From the NCBI RefSeq assembly GCF_000768315.1, contig NZ_AQQX01000016.1, positions 1-64,000 on the forward strand: a DNA stretch of 64,000 nt, in the 5' to 3' direction. How positions within the stretch are numbered: the stretch's first letter is position 1; every line of letters begins with the position of its first letter. Below are positions 50,338 through 58,153 of the stretch, piece after piece. This DNA is from Pseudooceanicola atlanticus (GTDB lineage: Bacteria > Pseudomonadota > Alphaproteobacteria > Rhodobacterales > Rhodobacteraceae). The position numbers and the translations under genes were made by a program. The notes below the pieces were generated by a model. It ran no database searches and was not told the DNA's origin. It saw nothing but the letters and a program-made list of their open reading frames with translations.

Positions 50338-50348
50338 CAGCTGTCAAC
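50333..50348. other. parS palindrome, copy 2
   Basis: GTTGACAGCTGTCAAC is identical to the copy at 49120-49135. It overlaps the repC stop codon (50335-50337) and ends one base before the fliI stop codon (50349-50351, minus strand), so only 11 bp separate the two genes. A centromere-like site here marks the right boundary of the repABC module. Confidence 0.9.
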
Positions 50349-51707
50349 TCAGCCCTCCTTGCGCGGCAAGGCGACTTCGATCCCGGCATCGCTCAGCAAT
50401 TCGAAGAGGCGGGCGAAGGCCTGATCGCTGGGCGTGGATTCCTTCTTTTGCTGAGACAGAAACTCTTCGGCCGGTTTCGCAAAACGGATCGCCGCGTCGA
50501 TATCCGGATCGGTGCCTTCACGGTACGCGCCAATGCGAATAAGCTCTTCCATATCGGCGTAGCGGGCGAGGGCACGGCGCGCGGATTTAAGGACAGCGTA
50601 TTCCCCATCGTTGTGACAATCCGGCAGCATCCGGGAGATGGAGCGCTGAAGATTCACGGCGGGGAAGCGGCCCTGTTCCGCGATGGCGCGGTCCAGAACG
50701 ACGTGACCATCCATGATACCTCGCACGGAATCCGAGATCGGTTCGTTCATGTCATCGCCATCGACCAGGACGGTGTAGAGGGCAGTGATGTCGCCATGTT
50801 CACCTGTGCCCGGTCCAGCGCGTTCCAGCAGCTGCGGAAGCTCTGCGAAGACGGTAGGCGGGTAGCCTTTGGTCGTCGGCGGTTCGCCACCGGCCAGGCC
50901 GATCTCTCGCTGCGCCATGGCAAAGCGGGTGACGCTGTCGATCAGCAACAGAACCTGAAGCCCTTGGTCACGGAAGTATTCGGCCACGGCGGTCGCGGTC
51001 CAAGCGGCCTGCCGGCGCATCAGGGGCGGTTCGTCCCCGGTGGACACGACGATCACCGACCGGTCGAGCCCTTCCTGGCCCAGATCGTCCTGGATGAAAT
51101 CCTGCACCTCACGTCCACGTTCGCCGACAAGGCCGACGACGATGACGTCCGCCTCTGCACGGCGCGCCATCATCGACAGGAGCGAGGATTTCCCGACGCC
51201 AGAGCCCGCGAAAATGCCCATTCGCTGACCTTTGCAGAGCGGTGTGAAAACATCGAAGACGCGCACCCCGGTGTCGATCCGGTCGCCGACGCGACGGCGG
51301 GAATAGGCGTTCGGCGGCGCGGCTTTGGGAGAGCAGGGATGCGGCCCATCATGGATCACGCCCTTGCCGTCCACCGGGCGGCCGAGGGCATCGACCACGC
51401 GGCCGACCCAGCTGATGTCGGGGCGGATCTTTTCGCCCTGTGTGCTGATCTCGACCCGGTCGCCAATGGTGACTCCGTCCCAAGTGCCGAAGGGCAGAAC
51501 CCGTGTGCCTTCGCCGTCAACGGCGACGACCTCGGCCAGGACCGAGCCCTTGCGCCCGAAAATCGTGCAACGTTGACCGATGCCAAGAGCGCGGGTCAGG
51601 CCCACTACTGTCAGGGTCAGGCCGGTGATCGCACTGACCTCTCCGGCTATTCTTGACCCTTCGGTGTTCCGAGCAAGGGTAGAAAGCTGTGAGAATGCTG
51701 TCTTCAT
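50349..51707 (-). CDS. fliI: Flagellar export ATPase FliI
   Basis: This 452-residue hexameric ATPase powers flagellar protein export in the cytoplasm below the gate. Walker A is GIFAGSGVGKSSLLSMMAR and Walker B is VLLLIDSVTRFAMAQREIG, with the family segments GEPPTTKGYPPTVFAELPQLLERAG and GEHGDITALYTVLVDGDDMNEPISDSVRGIMDGHVVLDR. It is divergent from flgB and converges on repC. The FliH- and FliJ-like partners are encoded elsewhere in the cluster (15133, 46262). Confidence 0.95.
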   Translation of the reverse strand: MKTAFSQLSTLARNTEGSRIAGEVSAITGLTLTVVGLTRALGIGQRCTIFGRKGSVLAEVVAVDGEGTRVLPFGTWDGVTIGDRVEISTQGEKIRPDISWVGRVVDALGRPVDGKGVIHDGPHPCSPKAAPPNAYSRRRVGDRIDTGVRVFDVFTPLCKGQRMGIFAGSGVGKSSLLSMMARRAEADVIVVGLVGERGREVQDFIQDDLGQEGLDRSVIVVSTGDEPPLMRRQAAWTATAVAEYFRDQGLQVLLLIDSVTRFAMAQREIGLAGGEPPTTKGYPPTVFAELPQLLERAGPGTGEHGDITALYTVLVDGDDMNEPISDSVRGIMDGHVVLDRAIAEQGRFPAVNLQRSISRMLPDCHNDGEYAVLKSARRALARYADMEELIRIGAYREGTDPDIDAAIRFAKPAEEFLSQQKKESTPSDQAFARLFELLSDAGIEVALPRKEG

Positions 51708-51797
51708 GTTAACTATCCATTGCTCTTGGGATTTTAATCATGCTAATCTTAGGTTGATATAAGTATATCCTTGGACCAATCAAAAGGAAACCTTGCT
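51708..51797. promoter_or_regulatory. Divergent fliI / flgB control region
   Basis: These 90 AT-rich bp hold the promoters of fliI (minus) and the flgB-flhB operon (plus). TTGATATAAGTATAT (about 51753-51767) is a likely -10-bearing element. No clear copy of the CTATTCTTG flagellar box is seen; GCTCTTGGG at 51722 is the nearest resemblance. Confidence 0.4.
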
Positions 51798-52196
51798 GTG
51801 AAGCTGACAGACATGTCTTTTTTCAAGCTCGCCGGCCAGCGGATGCAGTGGCTTGGTGCGCGCCAGCAGGTGATTGCCCAGAACGTCGCCAATGCGGATA
51901 CGCCCAACTACAAGTCGCGTGACGTCACCGATTTTGCCGACGTGATGCGCGGGGCGGCCACGGGTGGTCTGAAGGTCACCAATTCCAAGCATATCGGCGG
52001 TGCGACGAGCGTTGCCGCCGGTGTGTCCATCCGCGAGGACGAGCAGACCTACGAGCAATCGTTGGATGGAAATACGGTCGCTCTTGAACAGCAGACGATC
52101 AAGGCAACCGAAACTGCCGAAAATTATCGCCTGGCTGCGCAGCTGTACCGCAAGGGGCATGAATTGCTGACCCTTGCCGCGACTGGCGTCAGGTAA
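51798..52196 (+). CDS. flgB: Flagellar basal-body rod protein FlgB
   Basis: This 132-residue proximal rod protein has the family motif FFKLAGQRMQWLGARQQVIAQNVANADTPNYKSRDVTDFADVM and the C-terminal helix KATETAENYRLAAQLYRKGHELLTLAATGVR. I chose GTG 51798, preceded by AAGGAAA; a TTG at 51771 opens the frame earlier. It heads the operon flgB-C, fliE, fliQ, slt, flhA, fliR, flhB. Confidence 0.9.
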   Translation: MKLTDMSFFKLAGQRMQWLGARQQVIAQNVANADTPNYKSRDVTDFADVMRGAATGGLKVTNSKHIGGATSVAAGVSIREDEQTYEQSLDGNTVALEQQTIKATETAENYRLAAQLYRKGHELLTLAATGVR

Positions 52197-52206
52197 GGGG
52201 GATTAA

Positions 52207-52617
52207 ATGGACGCGCTGGATTCCATTCTGAAGATTTCCGCAAGCGGCATGCTGGCCCAGGGTGAGCGGCTGAAGGTCGTGTCCGAGAACGTGGCCAATG
52301 CCAGCTCGACCGCGATGGAGCCGGGGCAGGACCCGTATCGCCGCAAGACCATCACCTTCGAGGAAATGGTGGACCGCGACACCGGAGTTTCCACCGTCGA
52401 AGTGTCGAGCATCGGGCGCGACAATGCCAACTTCGCGCTGCGGTACGAGCCGTCGCACCCGGCGGCCGACGAGTTCGGCTTCGTCAAGGTGTCGAACGTG
52501 TCGCCCATCCTCGAGATGGCGAACATGCGCGAAGCGGCTCGCAGTTACGAAGCCAACATGAACATGTTCGAAGCCGCCCGGAAGATGCGGTCCCAGATCA
52601 TTGATATGCTGAAATAG
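52207..52617 (+). CDS. flgC: Flagellar basal-body rod protein FlgC
   Basis: This 136-residue rod protein has the N-terminal motif DALDSILKISASGMLAQGERLKVVSENVANASST and the C-terminal motif VSNVSPILEMANMREAARSYEANMNMFEAARKM. It is 10 bp after flgB and 8 bp before fliE. Confidence 0.93.
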   Translation: MDALDSILKISASGMLAQGERLKVVSENVANASSTAMEPGQDPYRRKTITFEEMVDRDTGVSTVEVSSIGRDNANFALRYEPSHPAADEFGFVKVSNVSPILEMANMREAARSYEANMNMFEAARKMRSQIIDMLK

Positions 52618-52625
52618 AGATCGAC

Positions 52626-52952
52626 ATGACCGACAAGCTGATCACCACCGGCCTCGTCAACAACGCCTACGGGTCGTCCCGCACGTTGCAGGGTGGCCCC
52701 GGCCAGGGGATCGAGAGCGCGGCTGCGGCGGAAGGCGTCAACTTCGCGGACATGGTGAAGGGGGCGGCGCAGGACGTCGTCACCTCCATCAAGGAGTCGG
52801 AGAAGGTGCAGGAAGCCGGCCTGGTCGGCGAAGTGTCGGCACAGCAGGTCGTCGAAGCCACGCTGGAAATGGAAACCACGCTGCGCATGGCGGTCTCTGT
52901 CCGCGACAAGCTGGTCGAGGCCTATCAGCAGATCATGCAGATGCCGATCTGA
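52626..52952 (+). CDS. fliE: Flagellar hook-basal body protein FliE
   Basis: This 108-residue protein joins the MS ring to the rod. The C-terminal half is the conserved FliE part (VSAQQVVEATLEMETTLRMAVSVRDKLVEAYQQIMQMPI). It follows flgC, the usual place for fliE. Confidence 0.92.
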   Translation: MTDKLITTGLVNNAYGSSRTLQGGPGQGIESAAAAEGVNFADMVKGAAQDVVTSIKESEKVQEAGLVGEVSAQQVVEATLEMETTLRMAVSVRDKLVEAYQQIMQMPI

Positions 52953-52962
52953 CGAGGGCGCC

Positions 52963-53232
52963 GTGACCGAAAGCCTGACCTACGACATCATGTCGAACAT
53001 GTTCCTGGCGGTGCTCATCGCCTCGGCGCCGATCCTGGTGGTGGCGTTGGCGGTCGGTCTGTTCATCGCGTTCTTCCAGGCGCTGACGCAAATCCAGGAA
53101 ATGACCCTGACTTTCGTGCCCAAGATCGCCGCGATCTTCCTGGTGCTGCTGGTGGCGACGCCGCTGATCTACACGACGGTCAAGGGCCTGTCGGACCGCG
53201 TCTTCGACCTGATCGCAAGCGGGACGGTCTGA
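52963..53232 (+). CDS. fliQ: Flagellar biosynthetic protein FliQ
   Basis: This 89-residue export gate protein has two membrane helices (NMFLAVLIASAPILVVALAVGLFIAFFQALTQIQEMTLTFVPKIAAIFLVLLVATPLIYTTVKG). The GLFIAFFQALTQIQEMTLTFVPK segment is highly conserved in FliQ. It abuts the lytic transglycosylase gene, sharing one base. Confidence 0.95.
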   Translation: MTESLTYDIMSNMFLAVLIASAPILVVALAVGLFIAFFQALTQIQEMTLTFVPKIAAIFLVLLVATPLIYTTVKGLSDRVFDLIASGTV

Positions 53233-54026
53233 TGCGGTTCCTCGCGATTCTCCTGCTGCTGTGGCCCGGCGCGGTCATGGCGCAATGGTCGGGTTTCTAC
53301 ACTCCGACAGAGCGCGCGGCGGAGCCCGAGCACCAGCGCAGCGTTTCGGGTCCCGTCGCCGTCAACGGCATGTGTATCCGTGAAATCCTGCTGGCCCAGC
53401 TGCGTCACCAGATCCCCGGCAACCTGCTGCTTGGCATCGGCCTGCAAGAAAGCGGACTCTACCGGGGTGGGGAGCTGACGGTCTGGCCCTACACGGCCAA
53501 TGCGGCTGGCACCGGCAAGTATTTCAATAGCGAGGAAGAGGCCGTTCACTGGGTGCGCGAATTGCGGGCGCAGGGCACGACCTCGATCGACGTGGGGTGC
53601 ATGCAGATCAACATGCATTGGCATCCCGATGCGTTCGACACGATTGCCGACGGGTTCAACCCGCGCCGCAATGTCGAATATGCAGCCGAGTATCTTGTCC
53701 GGCTCTACGAGAAGAAGGGCGACTGGGCCAAGGCGGCGGCGTCCTACCATTCCGGGACCGAGGACCTGCAAAAGGCCTATCTCGGCCGGCTGGAACAGAA
53801 CCTGAAGGTCGCCAATGCACGGCTGGACGATTTCCGCGAAATGGCTGGGGCCAGTGCGCCGCGGACAGCCCAGGCCCCGACCGCCCCGGCCCGTCGCATG
53901 CCGACCACGGGTGTCTTCTGGACCGCATGGCTGGGGCGCGAGGCCCATGACGGGCAGGGGGGGCGAACGCTCTTTGGTCCGAACAACATTGCGCCGATCC
54001 TGCCGGCCCTCAGCCAGGGGTCGTAG
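53232..54026 (+). CDS. Lytic transglycosylase, SltF-like flagellar muramidase
   Basis: This 264-residue periplasmic protein has a signal peptide (LAILLLLWPGAVMAQ) and an SLT domain (about 45-190) with the catalytic Glu in GIGLQESGLY and the family segments TSIDVGCMQINMHWHPDAF and NVEYAAEYLVRLYEKKGDWAKAAASYHSG. In Rhodobacter sphaeroides SltF opens the peptidoglycan for the rod. FlgJ here lacks its own muramidase domain, so this enzyme probably supplies that activity. A Pro/Ala-rich tail follows. It is followed one base later by flhA. Confidence 0.87.
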   Translation: MRFLAILLLLWPGAVMAQWSGFYTPTERAAEPEHQRSVSGPVAVNGMCIREILLAQLRHQIPGNLLLGIGLQESGLYRGGELTVWPYTANAAGTGKYFNSEEEAVHWVRELRAQGTTSIDVGCMQINMHWHPDAFDTIADGFNPRRNVEYAAEYLVRLYEKKGDWAKAAASYHSGTEDLQKAYLGRLEQNLKVANARLDDFREMAGASAPRTAQAPTAPARRMPTTGVFWTAWLGREAHDGQGGRTLFGPNNIAPILPALSQGS

Positions 54027-56138
54027 ATGAGCGCGTCTGAAAGCTACAGCCGGACGAATACGGGGCAGGGGGCACAGATGTTCGCCCTGGGCCTGAAGAA
54101 CCGCGATATCGGGTTTGCCTTCGGTGTCATCATGGTGCTTGCGGTGCTCTTCGTGCCGTTGCCGCCGGTGATCCTGGACCTTGGGCTGGCTATTTCGCTG
54201 TCGGTCTCTGTCCTGATCCTGATGGTCGCGTTGTGGATCCCGAAACCGTTGGAATTCAACTCCTTCCCGACGCTGTTGCTGGTCGTCACGATGCTGCGCC
54301 TGTCGCTGAACGTCGCCTCGACCCGCCTGATCCTGAGCGAGGGGCATACCGGCCCGGGCGCGGCAGGCGGCGTGATCGAGGGGTTCTCGCGTTTCATCGT
54401 GTCGGGCAATTTCGTCATCGGGATCGTGATCTTCGCGATTTTGGTGGTCATCAACTTCCTCGTCATCACCAAGGGTTCGACGCGGATCGCCGAGGTTTCG
54501 GCGCGTTTCTCGTTGGATTCGATGCCCGGCAAGCAGATGGCGATCGACGCCGATCTGGGCGCGGGCCTGATCGACGAGCAGGAGGCAAAGCGCCGCCGCA
54601 AGGAACTCGAGGATGAAAGCGGGTTCTTCGGCGCCATGGACGGTGCGTCGAAATTCGTGCGCGGCGATGCGGTTGCCGGGATCATCATCACGCTGATCAA
54701 CGTGATCGGCGGCATCCTGATCGGTGTCCTGCAATACGACCTGTCGGTGACCGAGGCCGCGAATGCCTATACCACGCTGACGATCGGTGACGGGCTGGTC
54801 ACCCAGATCCCCGCGCTGATCGTGTCGCTGGCCGCGGGCCTGATCGTGACCAAGGGCGGGACCGTGGGCGCGGCGAACGAGGCGGTACTGGGTCAGTTGT
54901 CGCGCTTTCCCAAGGCGCTTTACATGGCGTCGGGCATGCTGGTCCTGATCGGTATCCTGCCGGGCTTTCCGCTGCCGATCTTTGCCCTGATGGCAGGGCT
55001 GATGGCCGGTCTGGGCCGTTACATCCAGGTGCAGGAAGAAAAGGCCGCCGAGGCGACGCGCCGCGCCAAGATCGAGGAAGAACGGGCCGGCAAAAGCGGC
55101 AAAGATGACAGCGTCCAGACCACGATGAAGCTGGACGATCTGCGGCTGGAAATGGGCGAAGGTCTGGTGCCGCTGATGGCGGCCACCGACGCCGCGCTGC
55201 CCGGCAAGATCAAGAGCTTGCGCAACCTCTTTGCCCGTGAATACGGCTTCATCCTGCCCTCGGTTCGGATCACGGACGAACCGATGCTGCCTGCCAACAG
55301 CTATGCCATCCTCGTTCAGGGTGTGGAGGTCGCACGCGGCGAAGTGCGCCCGCAGGGCATGATGGTCGTGAACCCGTCCGACAACCCGATCAAGCTGCCC
55401 GGCGAGAAGGCGAAGGATCCGACCTTTGGCCTTGATGCGTTGTGGATCCAGCCGATGCACGCACAGCAGGCCGAACAGCAAGGCTATACCGTCGTCGATC
55501 CCGAAAGCGTCATCACCACCCACCTGACCGAGGTGGTGAAGGAACATATGCCGGACCTTCAGACCTATGGGGCGACGCAGCACCTGATCGAGGGGCTGGA
55601 CCGGGATTATCAGAAGCTGATCGGAGAGATCGGCGGCACTTCTCCGGCGATCCTGGTGCAGCATGTGTTGCAGGCCCTGCTGACGGAACGGGTGTCGATC
55701 CGCAACCTGCCCCTGATCGTCGAGGCGATTGCAGAAGCCAAGCGGACGTCGTCCAACGTGGTGACGATCACAGAACATGTGCGCCGGCGGCTGTCGAACC
55801 AGATTTGCAAGGCGTTGTCGGACGAGCAGGGCTTCATCCCGGTCATCACACTGTCCCCGCAATGGGATCAGGAATTCGTCGAAAACGTCCGGGTGAACGG
55901 CGATGACCGCAACCTGATCATGTCGCCGCAGCGCATCCAGGAATTCGTCCTCGAAGCGCGCAAGACGATCCAGAAACATGCCGCCGAAGACCGCTGGCCC
56001 GCGATCCTTGTCAGCCCTGAGGCGCGCAGCTTCATCCGCAACATGCTGGAACGGGTCAGCCCGATGACCCAGGTGATTTCCCATAACGAGATCCACCGCA
56101 ACGCCAACCTGCGGACGCTGGCCACGATCGGAGGGTAG
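54027..56138 (+). CDS. flhA: Flagellar export gate protein FlhA
   Basis: This 703-residue protein is the largest export gate subunit. It has eight membrane helices in about residues 30-330 and the FHIPEP-type conserved loop (NVASTRLILSEGHTGPGAAGGVIEGFSRFIVSGNFVIGIVIFAIL, RIAEVSARFSLDSMPGKQMAIDADL). The C-terminal cytoplasmic domain (about 370-703) binds substrates and chaperones. The usual start context (ATG one base after the transglycosylase stop) indicates coupled translation. The length is typical. Confidence 0.96.
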   Translation: MSASESYSRTNTGQGAQMFALGLKNRDIGFAFGVIMVLAVLFVPLPPVILDLGLAISLSVSVLILMVALWIPKPLEFNSFPTLLLVVTMLRLSLNVASTRLILSEGHTGPGAAGGVIEGFSRFIVSGNFVIGIVIFAILVVINFLVITKGSTRIAEVSARFSLDSMPGKQMAIDADLGAGLIDEQEAKRRRKELEDESGFFGAMDGASKFVRGDAVAGIIITLINVIGGILIGVLQYDLSVTEAANAYTTLTIGDGLVTQIPALIVSLAAGLIVTKGGTVGAANEAVLGQLSRFPKALYMASGMLVLIGILPGFPLPIFALMAGLMAGLGRYIQVQEEKAAEATRRAKIEEERAGKSGKDDSVQTTMKLDDLRLEMGEGLVPLMAATDAALPGKIKSLRNLFAREYGFILPSVRITDEPMLPANSYAILVQGVEVARGEVRPQGMMVVNPSDNPIKLPGEKAKDPTFGLDALWIQPMHAQQAEQQGYTVVDPESVITTHLTEVVKEHMPDLQTYGATQHLIEGLDRDYQKLIGEIGGTSPAILVQHVLQALLTERVSIRNLPLIVEAIAEAKRTSSNVVTITEHVRRRLSNQICKALSDEQGFIPVITLSPQWDQEFVENVRVNGDDRNLIMSPQRIQEFVLEARKTIQKHAAEDRWPAILVSPEARSFIRNMLERVSPMTQVISHNEIHRNANLRTLATIGG

Positions 56139-56143
56139 GGGGC

Positions 56144-56896
56144 ATGGACCTGTCTGCCTTCCTCACCACCCAGTTCCTGACCGTGGCGCTGGTCTTTGCC
56201 AGGATCGGCGCGGCGATGATGTTCATCCCGGCCTTTGGCGAAAGCTTTGTCTTCGTGCGTCACCGGTTGGCCATGTCGCTGCTGCTGTCGATCGTGATTG
56301 CACCCATCGTCGCCAGCGGTCCGATCCCGGGCGATCCGGCCGGACTGATCCGCGCCTTTGCCTTCGAGGTGACGATCGGCGCGTGGATCGGGATGGCCGG
56401 GCGCGTGCTGATGACCGGGCTTCAGGTCGCAGGCGCGCAGATCGGCATGGTGTCCGGCCTGTCGAACGCCTTTGCCCCCGATATCGGGTCGTTCCAGGGG
56501 TCTACCCTGATCGCGACCGCTCTGCTTCTGGCGGCCGTCGCGATCATCTTTGCAGCCGACATCCATCACGTCATCATCGGGGCGCTGATCCATTCCTATG
56601 ACGTGTTTCCGGCCGGGCGGCTGATGCCTGGTGACCTGGCCGAACATATGGTCAAGGCGGGATCGGCCGCGTTCTATGTCGGGATGTCGGTCGCCGCACC
56701 GTTCTACGTGATGGGGGTCGTTCTCAATACCGGGTTGGGCCTGACGAACCGCATGCTGCCGTCGCTGCCGGTCTTCTTCGTTGCCGCGCCCGTGCTGATT
56801 GCCTCGGGCCTGTTCGTGCTGGTCCTGTCCGTTCCAACCGCCCTGCGCACCTTCGCCGCCCGCTTTGTCGAGTGGCTGGGCCTGCTGACATTCTAA
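56144..56896 (+). CDS. fliR: Flagellar biosynthetic protein FliR
   Basis: This 250-residue export gate protein has six hydrophobic segments and the family motifs FARIGAAMMFIPAFGESFVFVRHRLAMSLLLSI and QVAGAQIGMVSGLSNAFAPDIGSFQGSTLIATALLL. It lies between flhA and flhB, spaced 5 and 9 bp, as in many alphaproteobacteria. Confidence 0.93.
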   Translation: MDLSAFLTTQFLTVALVFARIGAAMMFIPAFGESFVFVRHRLAMSLLLSIVIAPIVASGPIPGDPAGLIRAFAFEVTIGAWIGMAGRVLMTGLQVAGAQIGMVSGLSNAFAPDIGSFQGSTLIATALLLAAVAIIFAADIHHVIIGALIHSYDVFPAGRLMPGDLAEHMVKAGSAAFYVGMSVAAPFYVMGVVLNTGLGLTNRMLPSLPVFFVAAPVLIASGLFVLVLSVPTALRTFAARFVEWLGLLTF

Positions 56897-56905
56897 GGGG
56901 GCGGG

Positions 56906-58027
56906 ATGGCCGAAGAGGACAAGCATAACAAGACAGAAGAGGCCACGCCGCGAAAACTCCGCCAGGCGCGGGAGAAAGGCGACGTTCCGTCATCAAAGGA
57001 AGCGGGCAACATGATGTCCGTGCTGTCGCTGTTCCTGGTGGCGGTGCTGTTCTTCCCGCAGCTGGGGCCGATGCTGGCCGGTGTCTTGCGCCGGGTTTTC
57101 GAAAATGCCGGGCAGGTGCGGATCGGCGAGGACGTTCAGGGGCTGAACGATCTCAGCCAGGTGACATGGGAGCTTTCGATGGGCATGGCCACGGTGCTGG
57201 CCCCCGTTGCGGCGACGATGCTGCTGGCGGCGGTGGTCGGGATCCTGATCCAGGGCGATATCGTCGTGGCCGCAGACCGGATCACGCCCAAGATGGAAAA
57301 GATCAACCCGTTGAAGGGTTTCAAGAAGATCTTCTCGCTCGACAGCTTCGTCGAATTCCTGAAAAGCGTGGCCAAGGTCCTGGTGGTCGGCGGAATCTCG
57401 ATCTACATCGCGCAGCTTGCCGTGCGGGGTATCTGGCAGGCGGAATCCGTCGTGCCGCACGCCATCCTGCCCTATATCGGGCGCTATGCCGCCTTGCTGC
57501 TGATCATCGTCACCATCCTTCTGGTCGTGATCGCCATTGCCGACATCATGTGGAAGCGGTTCCAGTGGCTGAAGAAACAGCGCATGTCGATCCAGGACAT
57601 CAAGGACGAACACAAGGACACGGAAGGCGACCCGCATATCAAGGCAAAGCGGGCCGAGGAACGCCGCAAGCGGTCGCGCCAGCGGATCAAGACCGCCGTG
57701 CCGACTGCGACCGTCGTGCTGACCAACCCGACCCATTTTGCCGTGGCCCTGCGGTACGAGAACGGTGTGGACGAGGCGCCGGTCTGCGTGGCCAAGGGCG
57801 CGGACCTGATGGCCGCGCAAATCCGCAAGATCGCCCGCGAAAGCGACGTGCCCCTGATCGAGAACAAGCCATTGGCCCGGTCGCTTCATGCCGTAGCCGA
57901 GATCGACGAGCAGATCCCCTACGAACACTGGCAGGCCGTGGCCGAAATCATCGGTTACGTGATGGACCTGCAGCGCAACGTGCCGCGCGATCCGCCGCAG
58001 GGGTCTGCTCTGCGTCTGTTCGACTAA
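56906..58027 (+). CDS. flhB: Flagellar biosynthetic protein FlhB
   Basis: This 373-residue switch protein has a cytoplasmic N-terminus (NKTEEATPRKLRQAREKGDVPSSKEAGNM), four membrane helices and a C-terminal cytoplasmic domain with the autocleavage motif NPTH in VVLTNPTHFAVALRYE. It changes export specificity from hook to filament together with FliK. It is the last flagellar gene of the block. Confidence 0.96.
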   Translation: MAEEDKHNKTEEATPRKLRQAREKGDVPSSKEAGNMMSVLSLFLVAVLFFPQLGPMLAGVLRRVFENAGQVRIGEDVQGLNDLSQVTWELSMGMATVLAPVAATMLLAAVVGILIQGDIVVAADRITPKMEKINPLKGFKKIFSLDSFVEFLKSVAKVLVVGGISIYIAQLAVRGIWQAESVVPHAILPYIGRYAALLLIIVTILLVVIAIADIMWKRFQWLKKQRMSIQDIKDEHKDTEGDPHIKAKRAEERRKRSRQRIKTAVPTATVVLTNPTHFAVALRYENGVDEAPVCVAKGADLMAAQIRKIARESDVPLIENKPLARSLHAVAEIDEQIPYEHWQAVAEIIGYVMDLQRNVPRDPPQGSALRLFD

Positions 58028-58069
58028 CCCACGGGCGAATGGCCATAGATTTGCGCCTACGTCTCGCTA

Positions 58070-58082
58070 TGCGGTAACCGCA
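58070..58082. repeat. 13-bp palindrome after flhB
   Basis: TGCGGT-A-ACCGCA lies 43 bp after flhB and 72 bp before the next start. It could be an operator of the membrane protein gene at 58154 or a weak hairpin. No T-run follows. Confidence 0.3.
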
Positions 58083-58153
58083 AGGCGGGATCGACTTGCC
58101 CCTTTGCGCGAAGTGGTTTTGATAGGCGCTGCACAGAGCATATTGGAAGCCCC

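Noticed and set aside
49120-50348. The two identical palindromes as insertion-site repeats or attachment sites of a mobile element
   Set aside because: They match the RepABC parS consensus and flank repC rather than the entire module, and there is no integrase or transposase nearby.
53169-56096. 975-codon minus-strand open frame opposite the lytic transglycosylase and flhA
   Set aside because: It is a by-product of GC-rich codon use in flhA; its composition is His/Asp/Gln/Arg-rich with no fold.
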